Positions 10,112-23,690 are shown, numbered from the stretch's first letter. The stretch: 64,000 nucleotides of DNA from Meandrina meandrites (GCA_963693305.1 OY855905.1:45259395-45323394); one strand, 5' to 3'. A program made the numbers and translations. The notes: a model not told the origin generated them from the letters alone.

Positions 10112-11559
10112 AGAGTAATTCCATTTCCCGAGTCAACTCCGAGCCAGAGTCAGACCGAGCCACTGGTCAGCGTTATTCCTTTCAAACTCGGATCACGGGT
10201 TTTATATATCTCGGTTTTATCTAGTTCTCGTCCGCGCCCCTCCTCTGGGGGGTAAGGAAGAGAAGGCGGCTGACACTTCAGACTAGGCTTTATCGTTCGC
10301 ACGTCGTTTGTAAGATGGCTTGTAAGTGCAGGGCTTGCTTAGTTCCTGAGTTAGGATTCTGAGTTGAATTTCAAATTGAACTACGAGTTGGACTTAAAGT
10401 TGGATTTCCCGGGTTGCCTGCGGTTAGGTCCACCCCGGTTTGTTTGCGGCTAATAGTTGCACTCCGGTTCGCTTGCGGCTAGTTCTGCGCTGCTCCAATT
10501 AATTTTTCGTAATAAACAAACCGCTGACTAGTGACGCGGTCACTTGACGCTGAGTCGGATTGACTCGGTCATCCGGTGGACTTAATTTTTTAATAATGTT
10601 AACGTTTTGATTTATTTCTTGAGCTTTTGAACACTGCAATACAATTTATCATGTATGTGACTTCGGCAGCGGAGGCGGATCCCCTTTCCTCTCAGAACAG
10701 GGTGTCAGGGGCAAAGTTAATGTGTGTCTTTTCTTGTTGTTGTTGTAATAAAGGTGTACGTGTGTGTGTGCGTGTGTGGGGGAGGGGGGGGGGGGAAGGG
10801 GGCTGGGTGCTGTTTGATGTTTTCCCTATATTTTTCAAAAGAAAAAGGAGAGGTGTTCTGCAATCTGTAATAAGTGTCCAGTTAGTCAGTCACAAAGAGA
10901 AAACCAGCGATTGGCTTGCATTCTATTTCTAGATAGCGAGATGCTAAATTAAAATTGTTTCATATATTGTTTGTTTCCGAAAGCACTTCATATTGTGGGT
11001 ATTTCGACACCAAGTACATGTGATCATTTCTAAGAACATATTCCGTTAGTTTTACCCACAGGACCTGATGTGTTCAGTGACTAAATGTATCACATTCTAC
11101 CCGCGTAAGGCCTTAGTTATCGCAAAAATCCCATTTATACAACCAGGGTTTGATCAGAACATAACCTGAGAAAGCTATTAATACATTTGTGTAGCAATTG
11201 GTAACACTTTTGTACCCCGACCTGTACACTTTGATCAAAGTCACTTTAATCTAGTTTGCATGCATAAAATAGACCAGGATATGAATTTTTCAATTTGCTC
11301 TTAAAAAATAAAGTATATAAAGTTGCTTAAAGCTACTACCTCTTTAATTTACTATGGAGGGTACACCGCTGAGTCTTTGAGACTCCGGACCGAGAAAGAA
11401 CAGATATAAAGAAATGAATTGTCAGACGAAAAGAGATGAATTTGCGACCCTGTTGCAGACATTGTACCCAGGGAATGTACGGAATGGAAATGGCTTGCGT
11501 AAGAAGAACTTGCTCAGTGATAAAGCGACGAGAGGGCCGTTATTGCGCAGCTAAAATTA
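10112..11559. other. Intergenic, no gene seen
   Basis: It contains a (TG)n run followed by a G-run with A interruptions at about 10756-10802, and otherwise unstructured AT-rich DNA. The frame across 10627-10932 is carried by the G-run and has no domain. Confidence 0.6.
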
Positions 11560-11815
11560 GGGATTATGGGGGATAAAATGGACCCTAGCCCTGTTCCAGA
11601 GTCCAAACCAAAGAAAGATATACCCCTCTTTCAGAGAGTAAGCGTGATTTTTATACCCTGTCCCAGAGTTAGAGGCAAAAAGCATACCCTGTTGAGCGGC
11701 ACATACCCTTATATGGGTAGGAGTACCTCACCCCTCCCCGGTAGCAGAAGTAATAGCACGACTAAAACAAAGAATAATAGAATAAGACTTAAAAACTGGG
11801 GAAGTAAATGAACGA
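11560..11815. repeat. Possible repeat with recurring ACCCTGTYCCAGAGT words
   Basis: Imperfect words CCCTGTTCCAGAGT, CCTCTTTCAGAGAGT, ACCCTGTCCCAGAGTT and ACCCTGTTGAG recur every 50-60 bp. The overlapping 81-residue frame has no domain. Boundaries are unclear. Confidence 0.4.
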
Positions 11816-11960
11816 ATTTAAATTTGCAAGGACCACCGTGACGAAATAGAAGTACCGGATCCTCTAAATGTAGAAGATCTAATCAGCTATAACAAAATAG
11901 TAAACGAAGAAAAGCAAGGCTGATTGACCAGCTGGGAACTATATATATTTATTAAATACT
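11816..11960 (+). pseudogene. Fragment of the same LINE as at 6425-7740, plus orientation
   Basis: Positions 11816-11940 match the reverse complement of about 7130-7245 nearly base for base, including GGATCCTCTAAATGTAGAAG and TCAGCTATAACAAAATAGT. The copy then runs into two short repeats of ACTATATATATTTATTAAAT. Confidence 0.8.
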
Positions 11961-12616
11961 ACTATATATATTTATTAAATGAAGGAGATATTGTAGGAAA
12001 TTTTCACGATATCAAATTACAAGACAGTCCTTGATGATAATCCACCTGTCACCTTTATCAAGTCCATCTTTGATAGCTTTTTTTCCAACTCGCTATGAAA
12101 TTGTAGATCGTACGGAGTGATTTGGTTGGAAAATTACGTAATTACGCAAAAATTTGGCATCGTGAATAGAAGAGAAAACGCCCCTTAACCCCCGGTTACC
12201 ATGGTTACAGGTTTCTTTTCTTCAGGCTTGCTCCAAGTCACTCGTTTTTCTTTCTATCAGGGAAAGTTGGTAAGTTAGTCAACAACAAGGACACTCCTTG
12301 CACAACTCCCGAGCCGGAGGCTTATGTTAAAATGAGGATAAATCATTCTCGTTTAAATCACCCTACCCAAAAGGATGGGTACATTTACCCATAATTCTGA
12401 GCCCCCGAAAACCGTGAAAATAAGCATAAGTGCGCATAGAAAAGTTGGATAAAATCAACCTAGCAAACACAGTGTTCAGGGAGGAATTTCGCAAAAATAT
12501 GTCGTTTCTGTGTGCCTATTGGCTGTGTTAAGTTTGCAAGGTATTGAGGTAGGGACTTGGTCAATTTGAGTGAAATTTTAAGAAGTTTAAAGAAGAGATA
12601 GAAGAAATAAAGTTAT

Positions 12617-12905
12617 TTTTGGAACACCAACAGACAGTCGACGAACCCCACTAAAGCGCAAACCAGGTTGGTATGGGTCTGTTTTGGTGTCCATCTACAA
12701 ATTTTTAACTTCAAATTACAATTTAAAAGCTACATTAAATCTTCAGTATTTCTTATTTCCCTAAATTTTACTAATCCTTTGATCATGAGAAATACTTTTA
12801 AAAACCACCGCAAAATATAGATTCGAGAAATAAGCATAGATCAGCTTTTGAACTGCTGAAAACGTGAACAAGATACTCGCATTAAACCTAAGTTAAACGG
12901 TTGAG
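12617..12905. repeat. Half copy of the GACAGT MITE family
   Basis: GGAACACCAACAGACAGTCGAC, CAGGTTG and TTTTGGTGTCCATCTAC, then CTCGCATTAAACC.AAGTTAAACGG, follow the order of the left half of the full-length foldback at 50011-50645. The inverted right half is not seen, so this is a diverged truncated copy. Confidence 0.7.
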
Positions 12906-15900
12906 GTTGAGTCTCGTTTATGCAACAGTTGAGACGGACAAAACAATATAGCCGTTTTTTAAAAGAGCAAAATTAGAAAACTGTTAGGAAATCTACGGTT
13001 AGGATTATTATTTAACTTGTAAGTGAACTTTAACAGTTTGTCAGCTTGTTTGAGGTCATTACAAAAAGTTTCACCGTGGCGCTTTATTAAAAAAGAAGGC
13101 TTCAAAAAACTGCTTATAACTTAGACAAATCTTGCATGATCGCCACAATTTTTATGATTTACACTATTTCTGGATTCTTCTGTCAGACTTTTTAAAGTCT
13201 GAATTTTTAAAAAAATTCTAAGAGATCGCTTTTCAAAAACGCGTTTTAAAAAGGGACCTGTCGACAAATAAATACCCGGCGCTTAACATACTGACTGTGT
13301 GTTAGCCGATCGTGTGATTCGTGGCGCGGGTATGGAGCAGAACGTTTCTCAGCCATTTTGACTCGCGCTTTGTTCACGAAATACACCAATTCTGCCCGTG
13401 GCGTTCGCGCTAATCGGAGATAAATATAATCACGTTGTAACCAGACGGAATCAAAAACTCTTAAGCGTAAAAATTAAAACGAAAGCTTATTGCAAATCTG
13501 TCTCACTTGTGTTTAGGCTTATGTTGGACGTGTAATCAACGCGCCTCGCTCCCTTACATAGCACTGAGATATTTCACATGGTGCCTTTTTAATGACGGTT
13601 CACTTTCATCAAGGGTTACAATGTTAAAGTTATTTTGCATGACAGGGTAGAATCATTTTTGTCATATAAATAACATGTCATTTTGACCTATTTATTCCAG
13701 TTTTATTAGTTTTCTTTCTTTTAAAGGGTTATAAGCAAGCTTATGTACGATAATTCATTGATGATAAGGTATTCGATGTGAATTCTCAAGAGACACAACA
13801 GAAAACAATGCTTAAAGCTTCCTTTATTAAATAAGCTTCAAGGTTGCTAGGCAACAGTTATTGGACTAATTGCAAGCAAGTGCACGGTCTTTTGGCATTC
13901 AAAACAGGGAAATATATTCATCGTGTAGTACACTGACGTCAAATTCAGAAACTATCATCCATCAGCTATAAAATTTGTCAGCAGGGAAGGATCGGGAAGC
14001 GGCAGAAAGGCCAAGAATTGGGTATGTCATGAATAAGTCTTGTGGATTTGTCGTGCAGAGAAATGGCATATTGTTCATTTGGATTTTTTTCACACGAAAT
14101 TATTGCCATTTGTTTGTTGTGAACTGAAGGAAGCTTTGTGCGTTGTTTTCTTTCTTGGTATTATATATATTTACTTGTGGACACCATAAACTGTCTGTTT
14201 ACAAATCAATTATCGGGGAAACTTCGCACTATGGTGAAGAGGCGAAATGTACCAACTGTGTTCGTGTAGAACTGAGTGAATAACGATATGAAAGAGTAGA
14301 TTTCAGTTCGGATGCAAATTAACCGGACACACACGACCGTATTTTTACAAAAGCCTACAACTGTGAAAAGAACGACAGATGTGAATGTTTTCTAATGGTT
14401 GGAAAGAAGTTGAATAGGCGCAAGAAATTAGTGTTAATAATAATAACAATCTTTTATTAGGAAACTCCATCACTAGAAGTGGTTTACATGAAGGTCCTAA
14501 CACGAGATATATATTATACAACAATACAAATCCTCAGGAAAATTTTCTGTGCATTGTCAAAATACGAATGTTCATATACATTTCTATTCTTCCCGATTTT
14601 TAATGGTAGAATGCTTGCTTAGGCAAATATATTTTAAATTTCCTCCTACTATAAAATTTCATGACCCATGACTAAGTACTTGTTCTAATAATTCTATGTA
14701 GAACGACATTTTCTCAGTGATATTTCGATTGCATTTACTTTTTTTATATACAGAGCCCTGCGTTTCCTTTTGTTAATTCTCGAGACGGTTTGTTACAATT
14801 GTCAAAACATTTAATGGCAGTGACCTTTTGCTTGAATAGAGGCAGACAAATAATTCGAATACACAGACTGTAACTGACATCCAAGCCGGCTTTTAAATCG
14901 GAGCGGTCAAGACAAGGGCTAGGGGGAATTTGAACTTCATTTGTGTTTCATTTCAGTTACTCGGCGCGTGAGCGATGGTCCATGTACTAGATTTTCCGGT
15001 TTATCAAAGCTTGTGCGTTTTTACAAAAACAGTTAGTTTTCATTTAAAGGCGTTTTTTTCCTATCCGCATCAATCTTACTATAAATTCCATGCTCTACTC
15101 TGCTCTACCGGAGATTCTCACCAGTACGGTCTGCTATTTTGTATTCAAGTTTATAGTCAAATATGAAGTCTCAAGCAAAATCCAAATTTGAAGTATCTCA
15201 GCTTGTTTATCCTATAAGCTGCCGAGATTTACCTTCCTAAACTGACGAGTAATTAAAAACCAGGCTGACATGAAAGGATGTAGAGGTTGTCCTAGAATGT
15301 CGTGCTTGTGAAACAAATAATTTAATTCTTGTTAAAAAAAAAAAAATTAAGAGTGAAATAAAAAGAGTTTTATAGCGTAGCTCATGACTGAGCCAGATTA
15401 AAAACTGCACGATAACACTGTTTTCATGATATTTATAACAAGTCTTATGTGCAGTCACAAACTTCAGTCAAAACGCTTTATTTCCGAGACAAACTTCATT
15501 TATAAAACTAAAGCAATCGTATCAGACATGATAAATTTACATAACAACATTTATGTGATGTCAAAAATATTTAAAAGAGCAGCTTTGCAGCCTCGGGTTA
15601 AATTGCTTAGAATTTAGAATATTGATAATGACGTTTTGAAAACAATCTACAAGCTTTCCTTCTTTGTCTTAATTTCTGAATTAACATTGTTCTTTTTTCT
15701 TTCAAAAGTAATAACTGCAAAACTCCATCAAGAAGTCCATTTGATGTAAGTGATTCGCGTCATAACTTCTTGATGAAAATGGAAAAACACTCATAAAAAC
15801 GAGTCGCAAAATGGATCTTTTGCTGAAATAATTGCGCTTCAAAACTTTAAAGCTTCCTGTGCTATTGTGATTAAGAAATAAAAACACCTGCTTTTTCGGA

Positions 15901-16067
15901 AATGGATCTGATACTTTTATTTGATGTATTTGGATTAAAGCAACTTAGAATTTCTTCTCACAGCTGACTGAGATGATTCTTTATTCATTTCCGTCCTAAA
16001 TTCTTCTTAACTTCACTCTGTTTAACTAAACCTATTATGCTATATCTACAGTACTAGATAAGCTGAT
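12906..16067. other. Upstream region of the LRR/EF-hand gene
   Basis: No further gene was recognised. It holds an X-box-like site at 13843-13855, an acceptor (ATCTACAG at 16051) just before the start codon, and short noise frames at 14975-15900. The first, non-coding exon of the downstream gene probably lies here. A candidate donor is GTATGT at about 14021. Confidence 0.45.
13843..13855 (+). promoter_or_regulatory. X-box-like RFX site, candidate promoter element
   Basis: GTTGCTAGGCAAC is a near-palindromic match to the RFX X-box consensus (GTNRCC, spacer, RGYAAC), with one mismatch in the left half. ATTGG, an inverted CCAAT box, follows within about 10 bp. It lies 2.2 kb before the ATG at 16068. 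A link to that gene is inference. Confidence 0.35.
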
Positions 16068-19000
16068 ATGTCCGCCACAAGTGCAAGCGATGACAAGATA
16101 GATGTAGGTCCGCAAAGTGTGCCTACACTCAATGTACAAGATGTGGATGCTAATGAGAATATATTGACAAACAGTTCAAAGAGAAGCAGCGCGCAGGGTG
16201 AACTAAAATCAGGAATCATCACTGAATCAGACTCCAAGAGTCGACAGAAAAGTGGAAGAAGTCGACTTTCAAGTGGTGAGTGTATTAAACTGCTTTGTTT
16301 GTGAAATGCATCGTTACCCGACATTAAAATTAGTCACCATAAAAAAATGCTAGCTAGTATTGATTTTATAGAAAAGATCAAAACTGAATGGTATAAAGAA
16401 CAACACACAACCTCGGATTTACTTGATAAATGTTCAAAATTCTAGACAGTGTCGGTGGTTCACAAGTTCCGTTTGGCTATTTACAGCGCCAGATATGATA
16501 TACGCGCATGCAATGTACAGATATAGTGATTCATCCAGACCCAACTGTTTCACGATGTTTTTTAAAACACCTCAATCTTACATGTAATACAATGCGGAAT
16601 CGATTTTACCATTTCGTGGTCGATCTAGGAGATTTAGGTAAAGTGAGTTTCCCAGAGGTTTTTTTAAGGTTTATATAACCTTAAGCGAGTGGCAATGACT
16701 GGGCGCGTAGGACTATGTCGACAACACATCGAGGTTGAGTTGCAAGAAATGTTTTCTTTGCGGCCGTAAGAGCAATTTCGGCTTTCTCTGTTGTTACTGT
16801 GGACCTTCTTAAGATCCTCCTGCATTGAATAGATGAATTCCTTTGTAATCAATCTCTGTATCCCTTACTGGTTAGCTTAATTTCTTTGTTTTGCCCTTGT
16901 TTTTTACAGCGAAATCCAAGAGAGCGGGTACGGGCAAAAGCAAGTTAACACCAGTTCCCACTCCAGCCGAGGACACAGCCAAGGATGAGCTTTGCTCAGA
17001 CGGGGAGCCTGTTGAAGATAGCGACTATGATACAGATCTAGAATTCGAAGAACCCCGAGAGGAATATGATCCGACAGGTAAAATAAATAATCTTTGCCTT
17101 AAAATAAATTCCTGGGACACTAAATAAAATGAAATGGTGAAAACGGTGTTTAAATCACGGCCTTTGATTTTCCCTTGTCATATGTATAATTTACGGACAT
17201 GTCCGGCCCATTTCTCACCTATCGTATATGTGAAAATAGTTACACAAAATATACGATAATATTTCAATTGCAAGTACTCTTTTTTATACATTTCTCGATA
17301 TCTTATTACAGAAATTTTCAAAACCGTGATATCAATTTTTGCATTCAGTTTCCTTCATTGTTTTTTAAACATGCTAGCTCTTTAAACATGCTAGCTCTTT
17401 TAAAATCGCGAAAATAATGTCTCGTCCAGTAACCGACGTGTAGTTGACTAAACTTGCTCGTTTTTAAGCAGTTATCATGCTAATTGTGTCTTATTTTGCC
17501 TTGCACACTGAAGAGCGCCAAACACAACTACGGCCATATGTGAACTAGTATAAATGCTGATCAAAAACAAAGCTATGATGACCACCCAAGTACTTTTTTT
17601 ATGTACGTTGTCGTTTTGGCCAGTAGTACCAGCCGACAGTTAAGCTTTTGGATTCCACATATCTGGGACCTTTTGAGGTTCTTCTGGAGAGAGAAAGAGG
17701 GAGGGGGGGCACTGTTAAATGCGGTCAGGATACAGTTGTTGGCCCATAAAGACTTGGGCTTCTAACTGCTGTAAGACTATCTGTATGTCAATGCAGTTTG
17801 ACAAAACCTTGTTAAATCAACTTTATAGTTGGTGAACTTTTTAACGCATTGCGCTATACGAAACGCATATTTTCAATTTTGCTTTGATCTCTCAGGTCGC
17901 AAAGCGTACCGGGATGCCTGTTCCCAGCTTGGCATCATCCCAGTGTCCTTTGTCATCGAACACATTACAAGAGAAGAGATAAACATCAAACACCATGGCC
18001 TGGGACCGAGCGGTGCTCAGGCCATCGCATTTGCGCTCATAAGAAACACAACAACCACGACACTCAACTTACGAGATTGCGCTATAGGTAAGATAAAAAG
18101 TCTGATGGGATAAATATTTTGTGAAAAAAATACACTAAAGTAATTCTTGATAGTAAAGCATTGCATATTCAGATACAGACTACAAGGAATAATGAAATCC
18201 CCAAATTACATTTATGCCAGACTGTGTAGCCTCGCTTTCTGAGTACAAACCTGCAGAGTTTCGGGGCTAAGGGAGGAATTTGAGCGAATTGAAGTTTCGG
18301 GGATGGTGGTGGTGGTGAGGGGGTACGGGGGGGGGGGGGGGGACCATTGTTTTTATTCCCAGCGGCGGTGAAAATGTGCTCTCCGGTCCTTGTAGAATTT
18401 AAGTGATTTTGCTGTGAAGCCCGACGGTATAGTTTAGTCCGCGATTAGGTGACTTAATTTAATTCATTAATTGTCTCCTTCAGGCCCCCAAGGCAGTGGG
18501 TTCATCGCCAGGCTGCTAAAGGAAAATTTTTACATCACTGAATTAGATCTTGGTCAAAACAAGATCAAAAGCCCTGGCGCCCAGGCTATTGCAGAAGTGC
18601 TTACTGATAATAATACCATTAAGACTGTTAACCTGTCGTGGAACGATTTCAAGGACAAAGACGCCGCCTGCCTGGCAGAAGGAATTCGCGTCAATCAAAC
18701 TCTGACATGGCTTGACTTGAGTCATAACGGGTTCGCAGAGGAAGCTGGGGTATTATTTGGTAAGATAAGTTTTGATAACAAACGAATGGGTCTATAAAAT
18801 ATATTGTCTTTACTCTTAGTTAGTTTTAGGTAACAAATAACCGACTACACCTTAACTTGTCCAGTAAGTCCTTTTTCAGTCCAGAATTTCGGAAAACAAC
18901 TAAAATTTCATGTCAAAGTCCGAGGAAGCATATTTAGTATCTAGTACATTTTCATCGGCGAGATGTCAACAGCGAGATGTCAGGAGCCTATATTATATCC

Positions 19001-20532
19001 TACAATAAATTCAAAGTCGTTCTGTTCTAGGTCCAGCCATCGATGCTAACGGTGGATTAGAATACCTTAACCTTAGCTGGAATCATCTGCGAGGCAAGGG
19101 CGGGATTGCTATCGGAAAAGGACTGCGTGCAAACTGCAGTCTGAAGACTCTTGACCTGTCTTGGAATGGGTTTGCTGATGAAGGAGCTGCAGCGGTCGGA
19201 GAATCTCTCAAAGAAAACAACACGTTAACTGATTTGGATTTAAGCAACAACAGGATTTCCACTGAAGGAGCTATGGCGCTCAGTAAAGGACTTCAAATCA
19301 ACAACACTTTAAAAATATTAAGGTTTGTAAACAAAAAAAAACTAGAACGATGAAGGCCGGGATGGAACATATCTTTGCATTTTTGTCAATGCTAACTTGA
19401 TGCTGTTCTCGAATTCCGTATATTATTTATTACCGAGCTTAAAATTTACCATCTTTATTATTTACTACACACTTGATGATTTCGACATTGTTGATCCTAG
19501 CAGTATGCAGGACGCGTGTCACATATCAACCTAGTAAATGGCCTAGTTCACCACGAGTCTCTTGTAGCTCAGTTGGTTAGAGCGCCCAACCGGTATCTGG
19601 AAGGCCATGGGTTCGATTCCCGTCGGGGACTCTGAATTTTTTCTTTGTCCCATGCTCGTGTCCTTGTTGAAAAAGATCATCTTCATTACATCCTTCATGC
19701 TACAAAACCAGAGTGAAGCACCAGCGTCGAAAAGCAATCTGACTTCTTCGGCGATCCCTAGGATTGTAACGGATTTTTTCCTCTTTAGCTTCATTGTTCG
19801 CCTGTTCAAAGGCTGGACAAAGCTAGCCCTACCATAATGTACATGTAGTTCGGAAGTTCGTTTCTTTAACAATTATATACACATTGGATAGCTATTACTT
19901 CGGTAGATAGCTTTGTCTACCCTTTGATAAAAAAACCAGGCCAGATGGGTGCTTACGCTTCTAAAAGTGCTTTTTACCACCTTCAAATAAAAACTTTGAA
20001 TTTTATGATACCGAACTGTGCTCATGACGTTTTGTTTCTTTCTTGCAGGATTGGGATGAATCCTCTCCAAAACGCCGGCGCGTTTGCCCTCTTCACCGCC
20101 ATGAAGAATAACGTCGACACAGCTCTAGAAAAGATCCTTCTCAATAGCGTTGTAATCAATTTAGAGACTCAAGCCCTTGTAGAGCTCCTTCTAGGCCAAC
20201 ATCCGGGACTCACTATTGCCTGCACTGTGAGCAAACGGTCCGGAAAATTAGGGGAGGAACTCGATGAACTTTTAGGAAACAAGAAAAACGACTTAATCTA
20301 CATTCTTAAGAAATATGTTGAGGAGAAGAATTACCGGTTGGTTGACCTGTTTAACCAGTTTGACAAGGACAATAGTTTGTCAGTGACAAGGGAGGAATTT
20401 CGGCAAGGATTGAAGAGCATTGGGGTTCCTATGACAGATGATCAGCTGACCAAGTTAATTGACATATTGGATGAGGATGGTGACGGGGAAATTGACTACG
20501 GTGAATTCACGTGGATAAACGAAGTAGATTAA
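16068..20532 (+). CDS. Leucine-rich-repeat protein with C-terminal EF-hand pair (LRRC74-like)
   Basis: Six exons join in one frame: 16068-16275, 16910-17077, 17896-18087, 18484-18759, 19031-19322, 20049-20532. They total 1,620 nt, or 539 residues. All introns have GT-AG ends, and an in-frame stop lies just before the ATG. Residues 1-125 are a charged, low-complexity head. From about 150 to 400 there are 28-residue ribonuclease-inhibitor-type LRRs (LNLRDCAIG, ELDLGQNKI, TVNLSWNDF, WLDLSHNGF, YLNLSWNHL, TLDLSWNGF, DLDLSNNRI). EF-loop 1 is DKDNSLSVTREE at 484-495, with Leu in place of the usual Gly at position 6. EF-loop 2 is a canonical DEDGDGEIDYGE at 520-531. There is no signal peptide, so the protein is probably cytosolic. 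It is probably a calcium-sensing LRR scaffold; partners are unknown. Intron 5 carries a SINE. Confidence 0.9.
19475..19660 (+). repeat. tRNA-derived SINE in intron 5 of the LRR gene
   Basis: An internal polymerase III promoter is visible: A box TAGCTCAGTTGGTTAGAGC and B box GGTTCGATTCC. It is preceded by a constant leader (CAGTATGCAGGACGCGTGTC). The same leader plus tRNA-like unit occurs at 55725-55950 and, shortened, at 51355-51480 and 53287-53412. The anticodon stem is broken, so this is a SINE and not a tRNA gene. Confidence 0.75.
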
Positions 20533-23050
20533 ATGAAATGCTTGACAATAATTTAAGAGTAATTAAGGCAGGGTGATTGAGTCAGTGAAGGAATGTTGGA
20601 CATGCCCGCGGACAAACTTTTGACAACAATACTTGTTGCTGGTGGATTTGAAGCGTTTCCTGCAAACAATTGACATAATCATCATCATTTACTGTATTAC
20701 AGCAATGGGAATAATCACAGAAACCTGAAATGGCTACTGTAATTTCTTTCATCCATTTTGTGTGTGATATTTTTTCAAGTTCAAGTGTGCTACGCGGTTT
20801 CTATCACAGAACATCAGAAAAGCTATAGTTTCATATTTAGGTTTGAGGACTTAAAAACAATTTATGTAACATACTAAATTTGAGACTGGAATCTTATTTA
20901 TTAGAGTAGGTCTTGCCCTCTCAAAGTTCCCAGACTTGTAGTACTTTGTTGTCTTACACTGAAAGCGCGTTTCTCATCTGACTGGTTTAAAAACTTGGAT
21001 CTGAAAAAAATCTTTGTCCAAAGTTCGTTATGGTCAGCTTTACTTAACTGTACCTGATGGACACCTGGAATTCAGCCAAACTGATGGATAACACAAAACT
21101 TTATCAAACCGTCGTTCACGTGTCTCATGCACTGAAACATCATGAAAATAATTACTTAATGTGCTGTACCCATGGATAATAAAGATTAGCTTATATATGT
21201 TTTACCCTATTAATATTCTCATTCATAATTATGACGCGGACTTCTGTCGTGCGTGGATTACATAACCCCGTTTGTTTATGGATAGTAGTGTTATATAATG
21301 CTGTATAGTAGTGTCATATAATGCTGTATCGCCACGTACAATATCTTCTTATTTAAAGATCTCTTTGATGAGATTCGGGACATTTTGAAAGAGATACGCA
21401 AGCCAGGAAGTTCTGGCGAATTTTCGACCCTCCCACCTCCCCTTCGGCGACGTAACACACAGCTATAGTGCTTTCAACCAGCCGCTTATTGCCTCAGCCA
21501 CGATCTTCTCCCATATCTTATCCACGCCGGACAATGAGCCACATAATTAATGAGTGAGAATGGTACACTATTTCGGATTGCTTAGTAACATGATATTTTT
21601 TGGAGGCTGCCACTATTAAGTTTCCGTAGCACTGAAGTGTCTTGGTATGGTAGAGCGCAAGGGTGGGGTGGGGACGAGGAGACGCGGCCATCCTTACCCT
21701 TCGTCAACGAAAATTCTGCCAGAATACAGGAAATAGCTTCTCATAGAACCTAGATTTTGTTGAGCATACAACTTGGCGGCAAACTGAAGGAGCATAGAAA
21801 AACGATCAACTACCGGTGTTACAGCTTTTTTAAGCAATACCGTGAAGGAAATCTCGAAAATTTTGAACATTCTCTCGAATTTCCAAATGTACGATGCTTC
21901 CTATATTTTTTGCGATATACTGGTAATTAGATTTATATAAGTTTCCGGGAAAAGTTTTCGAGTCTATATCTTTTAGATTGCTGACGAAATATAACAAATT
22001 AAATCGTCAAAAATAAAACTAAGCTTGGTGCATTGGACACTAAGATGATCAGTAGGAACTTTGGTGTTGACACGCAACGACACGTTTAGTATGTCAAGAA
22101 CGTTGATATGTGCATGCCGTAATTAAAAAGCAAAACAAAAAAAAAACGTGTTCCGTGTTGATCGGTATTGTCCTTACCTGCTTGACACGGTACAAAAAGG
22201 CTTTGTTGCTTGACGCGATACGAAATAGTTCAGTTTCATTCTCTCAGAGGGAAAAGATTTGTTCTTGACGGAATACCAAGTGACAACGTTAAAAAATAGT
22301 ACACTTTGTTGGCTTCTAGCAGGCAAACGAGCTGAATGTTTCTTAACATTATTGTGACAATATACCAGCCGAAATGCTGGGAAAAGTGAAATTCCAGTTT
22401 GATCAGACGTACCCTGGGCACCAGAAGTTCAATTTTTCTTTCGCGATTAGCGATGAACCAGGGTAGATCAGATGTGAATCTGTACTATGGCACCGCTTCA
22501 ATCATACTGAGCACAAATAATTTGGATTTGCTTTTAGTACACCCATGCAAATCGTTGAAGATTTGAGCATCAGCTAGACCGATCTAGACTGAGCCCGAGT
22601 ATCTCCGGTGAACAATGCTGGCAAAGAATATATTGAGTTAGAGGACATTTAGAAGAATAGTTGTGCTGATGGAATGGGTGAGCTTATTTCAAAAGGTGTT
22701 CAATTCAATGAAGGGAGAACTTAGTACTGGAAAGATGGCGCTAACTCAAATCCGTGATCATGATTTTATGACACACGTACGTGTGCCGACGCATACTATT
22801 CTATACAAGGATTAGTTCGTTATGCAAAGTTTAAGATGCAAATCTCTTCTATACCCAGACAAAGGGTAATCCTGAAAAATGAATTTATTAGAAGAAAAGT
22901 CATGATTTATTGACACGTGCCGATGAGAACACGTGAATTCTAAAGTGCTACGTACCGCGAGCTGACAACGTGAGCATACACACATTCATACGACAGATAC
23001 TGTGCTCCATACAAAAGATAAGTTGGTTATGTAAAGCCAGAGTTTCGATT
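20533..23050. other. 3' UTR and intergenic region after the LRR gene
   Basis: A polyadenylation signal AATAAA at 21178-21183 (about 650 bp after the stop) could end the LRR transcript. Beyond it, only short unrecognised frames and AT-rich DNA are present. Confidence 0.5.
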
Positions 23051-23063
23051 CTATATTAGAACC

Positions 23064-23212
23064 ATGATCAGGCAAATCAAATAAATGGTAACTGCTACAC
23101 TGTAAATCCTGACCACTGAAAAAAAGAAAAGAAAAAAAAGTGGGCTGGCTCGGGTGAGATTCGATTTTGGAGTGTAGCAGTTATCATTTGTTTGATTTGC
23201 CAGATGATGGTT
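23064..23212. repeat. Foldback with arms of about 35 bp
   Basis: GGCAAATCAAATAAATGGTA then ACTGCTACAC is mirrored by GTGTAGCAGTTATCATTTG then TTTGATTTGCC. The spacer contains a purine-rich tract. No coding content. Confidence 0.7.
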
Positions 23213-23284
23213 CTGCACTATCATCATTGTTTATACACATGCCAGACATGTTTGTTGCTGGAATATTCCGTACGCTTGCAAGAT

Positions 23285-23690
23285 CAAACAGGGACCGCGG
23301 AGGGGGAGGGGATGGTAGGGCTGTAGCCGTACCACTTCTTTTCTTGGGTTGATATTTTAGGCCCTAGATGCCAGGAATAATGCATGAATGTTACCACTTG
23401 AAGTAACAATAGGCTTCTGTTTTTGCATACGCGCTTCACGAAGTCAAAGGCTCGGCACAGCTGTGGTGAAGAACCGCAAGAGAAATTTTGCCATCTTCAA
23501 AAAGTAGCAAGCTTTGGCAGTTTTATTTAACATACTTACTGCATTGGAAGGTACACTTAGTGGGGACGGCTATGTTATATTTATTGGGGTTGTAAATATG
23601 ATGGCGCGCAAATGCATGATATATGGCAGAACAATGACCCCAGATTTTTTAGCCCTACCACTTTAAAATGGTCTCCGCGGTCCCTGTCAA
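23285..23690. repeat. TIR element with CAGGGACCGCGGAG ends
   Basis: AAACAGGGACCGCGGAG plus TGGTAGGGCT on the left is mirrored by AGCCCTACCA plus CTCCGCGGTCCCTGT on the right, at about 23640-23690. The interior has no frame with a known domain. The CAGGG-type terminus suggests a non-autonomous cut-and-paste element; the superfamily is not assigned. Confidence 0.65.

Noticed and set aside
19554..19632. Functional tRNA gene
   Set aside because: A and B boxes and an acceptor stem are visible, but the anticodon stem has mismatches and the same sequence recurs with a constant non-tRNA leader at three other places, so it is a SINE.
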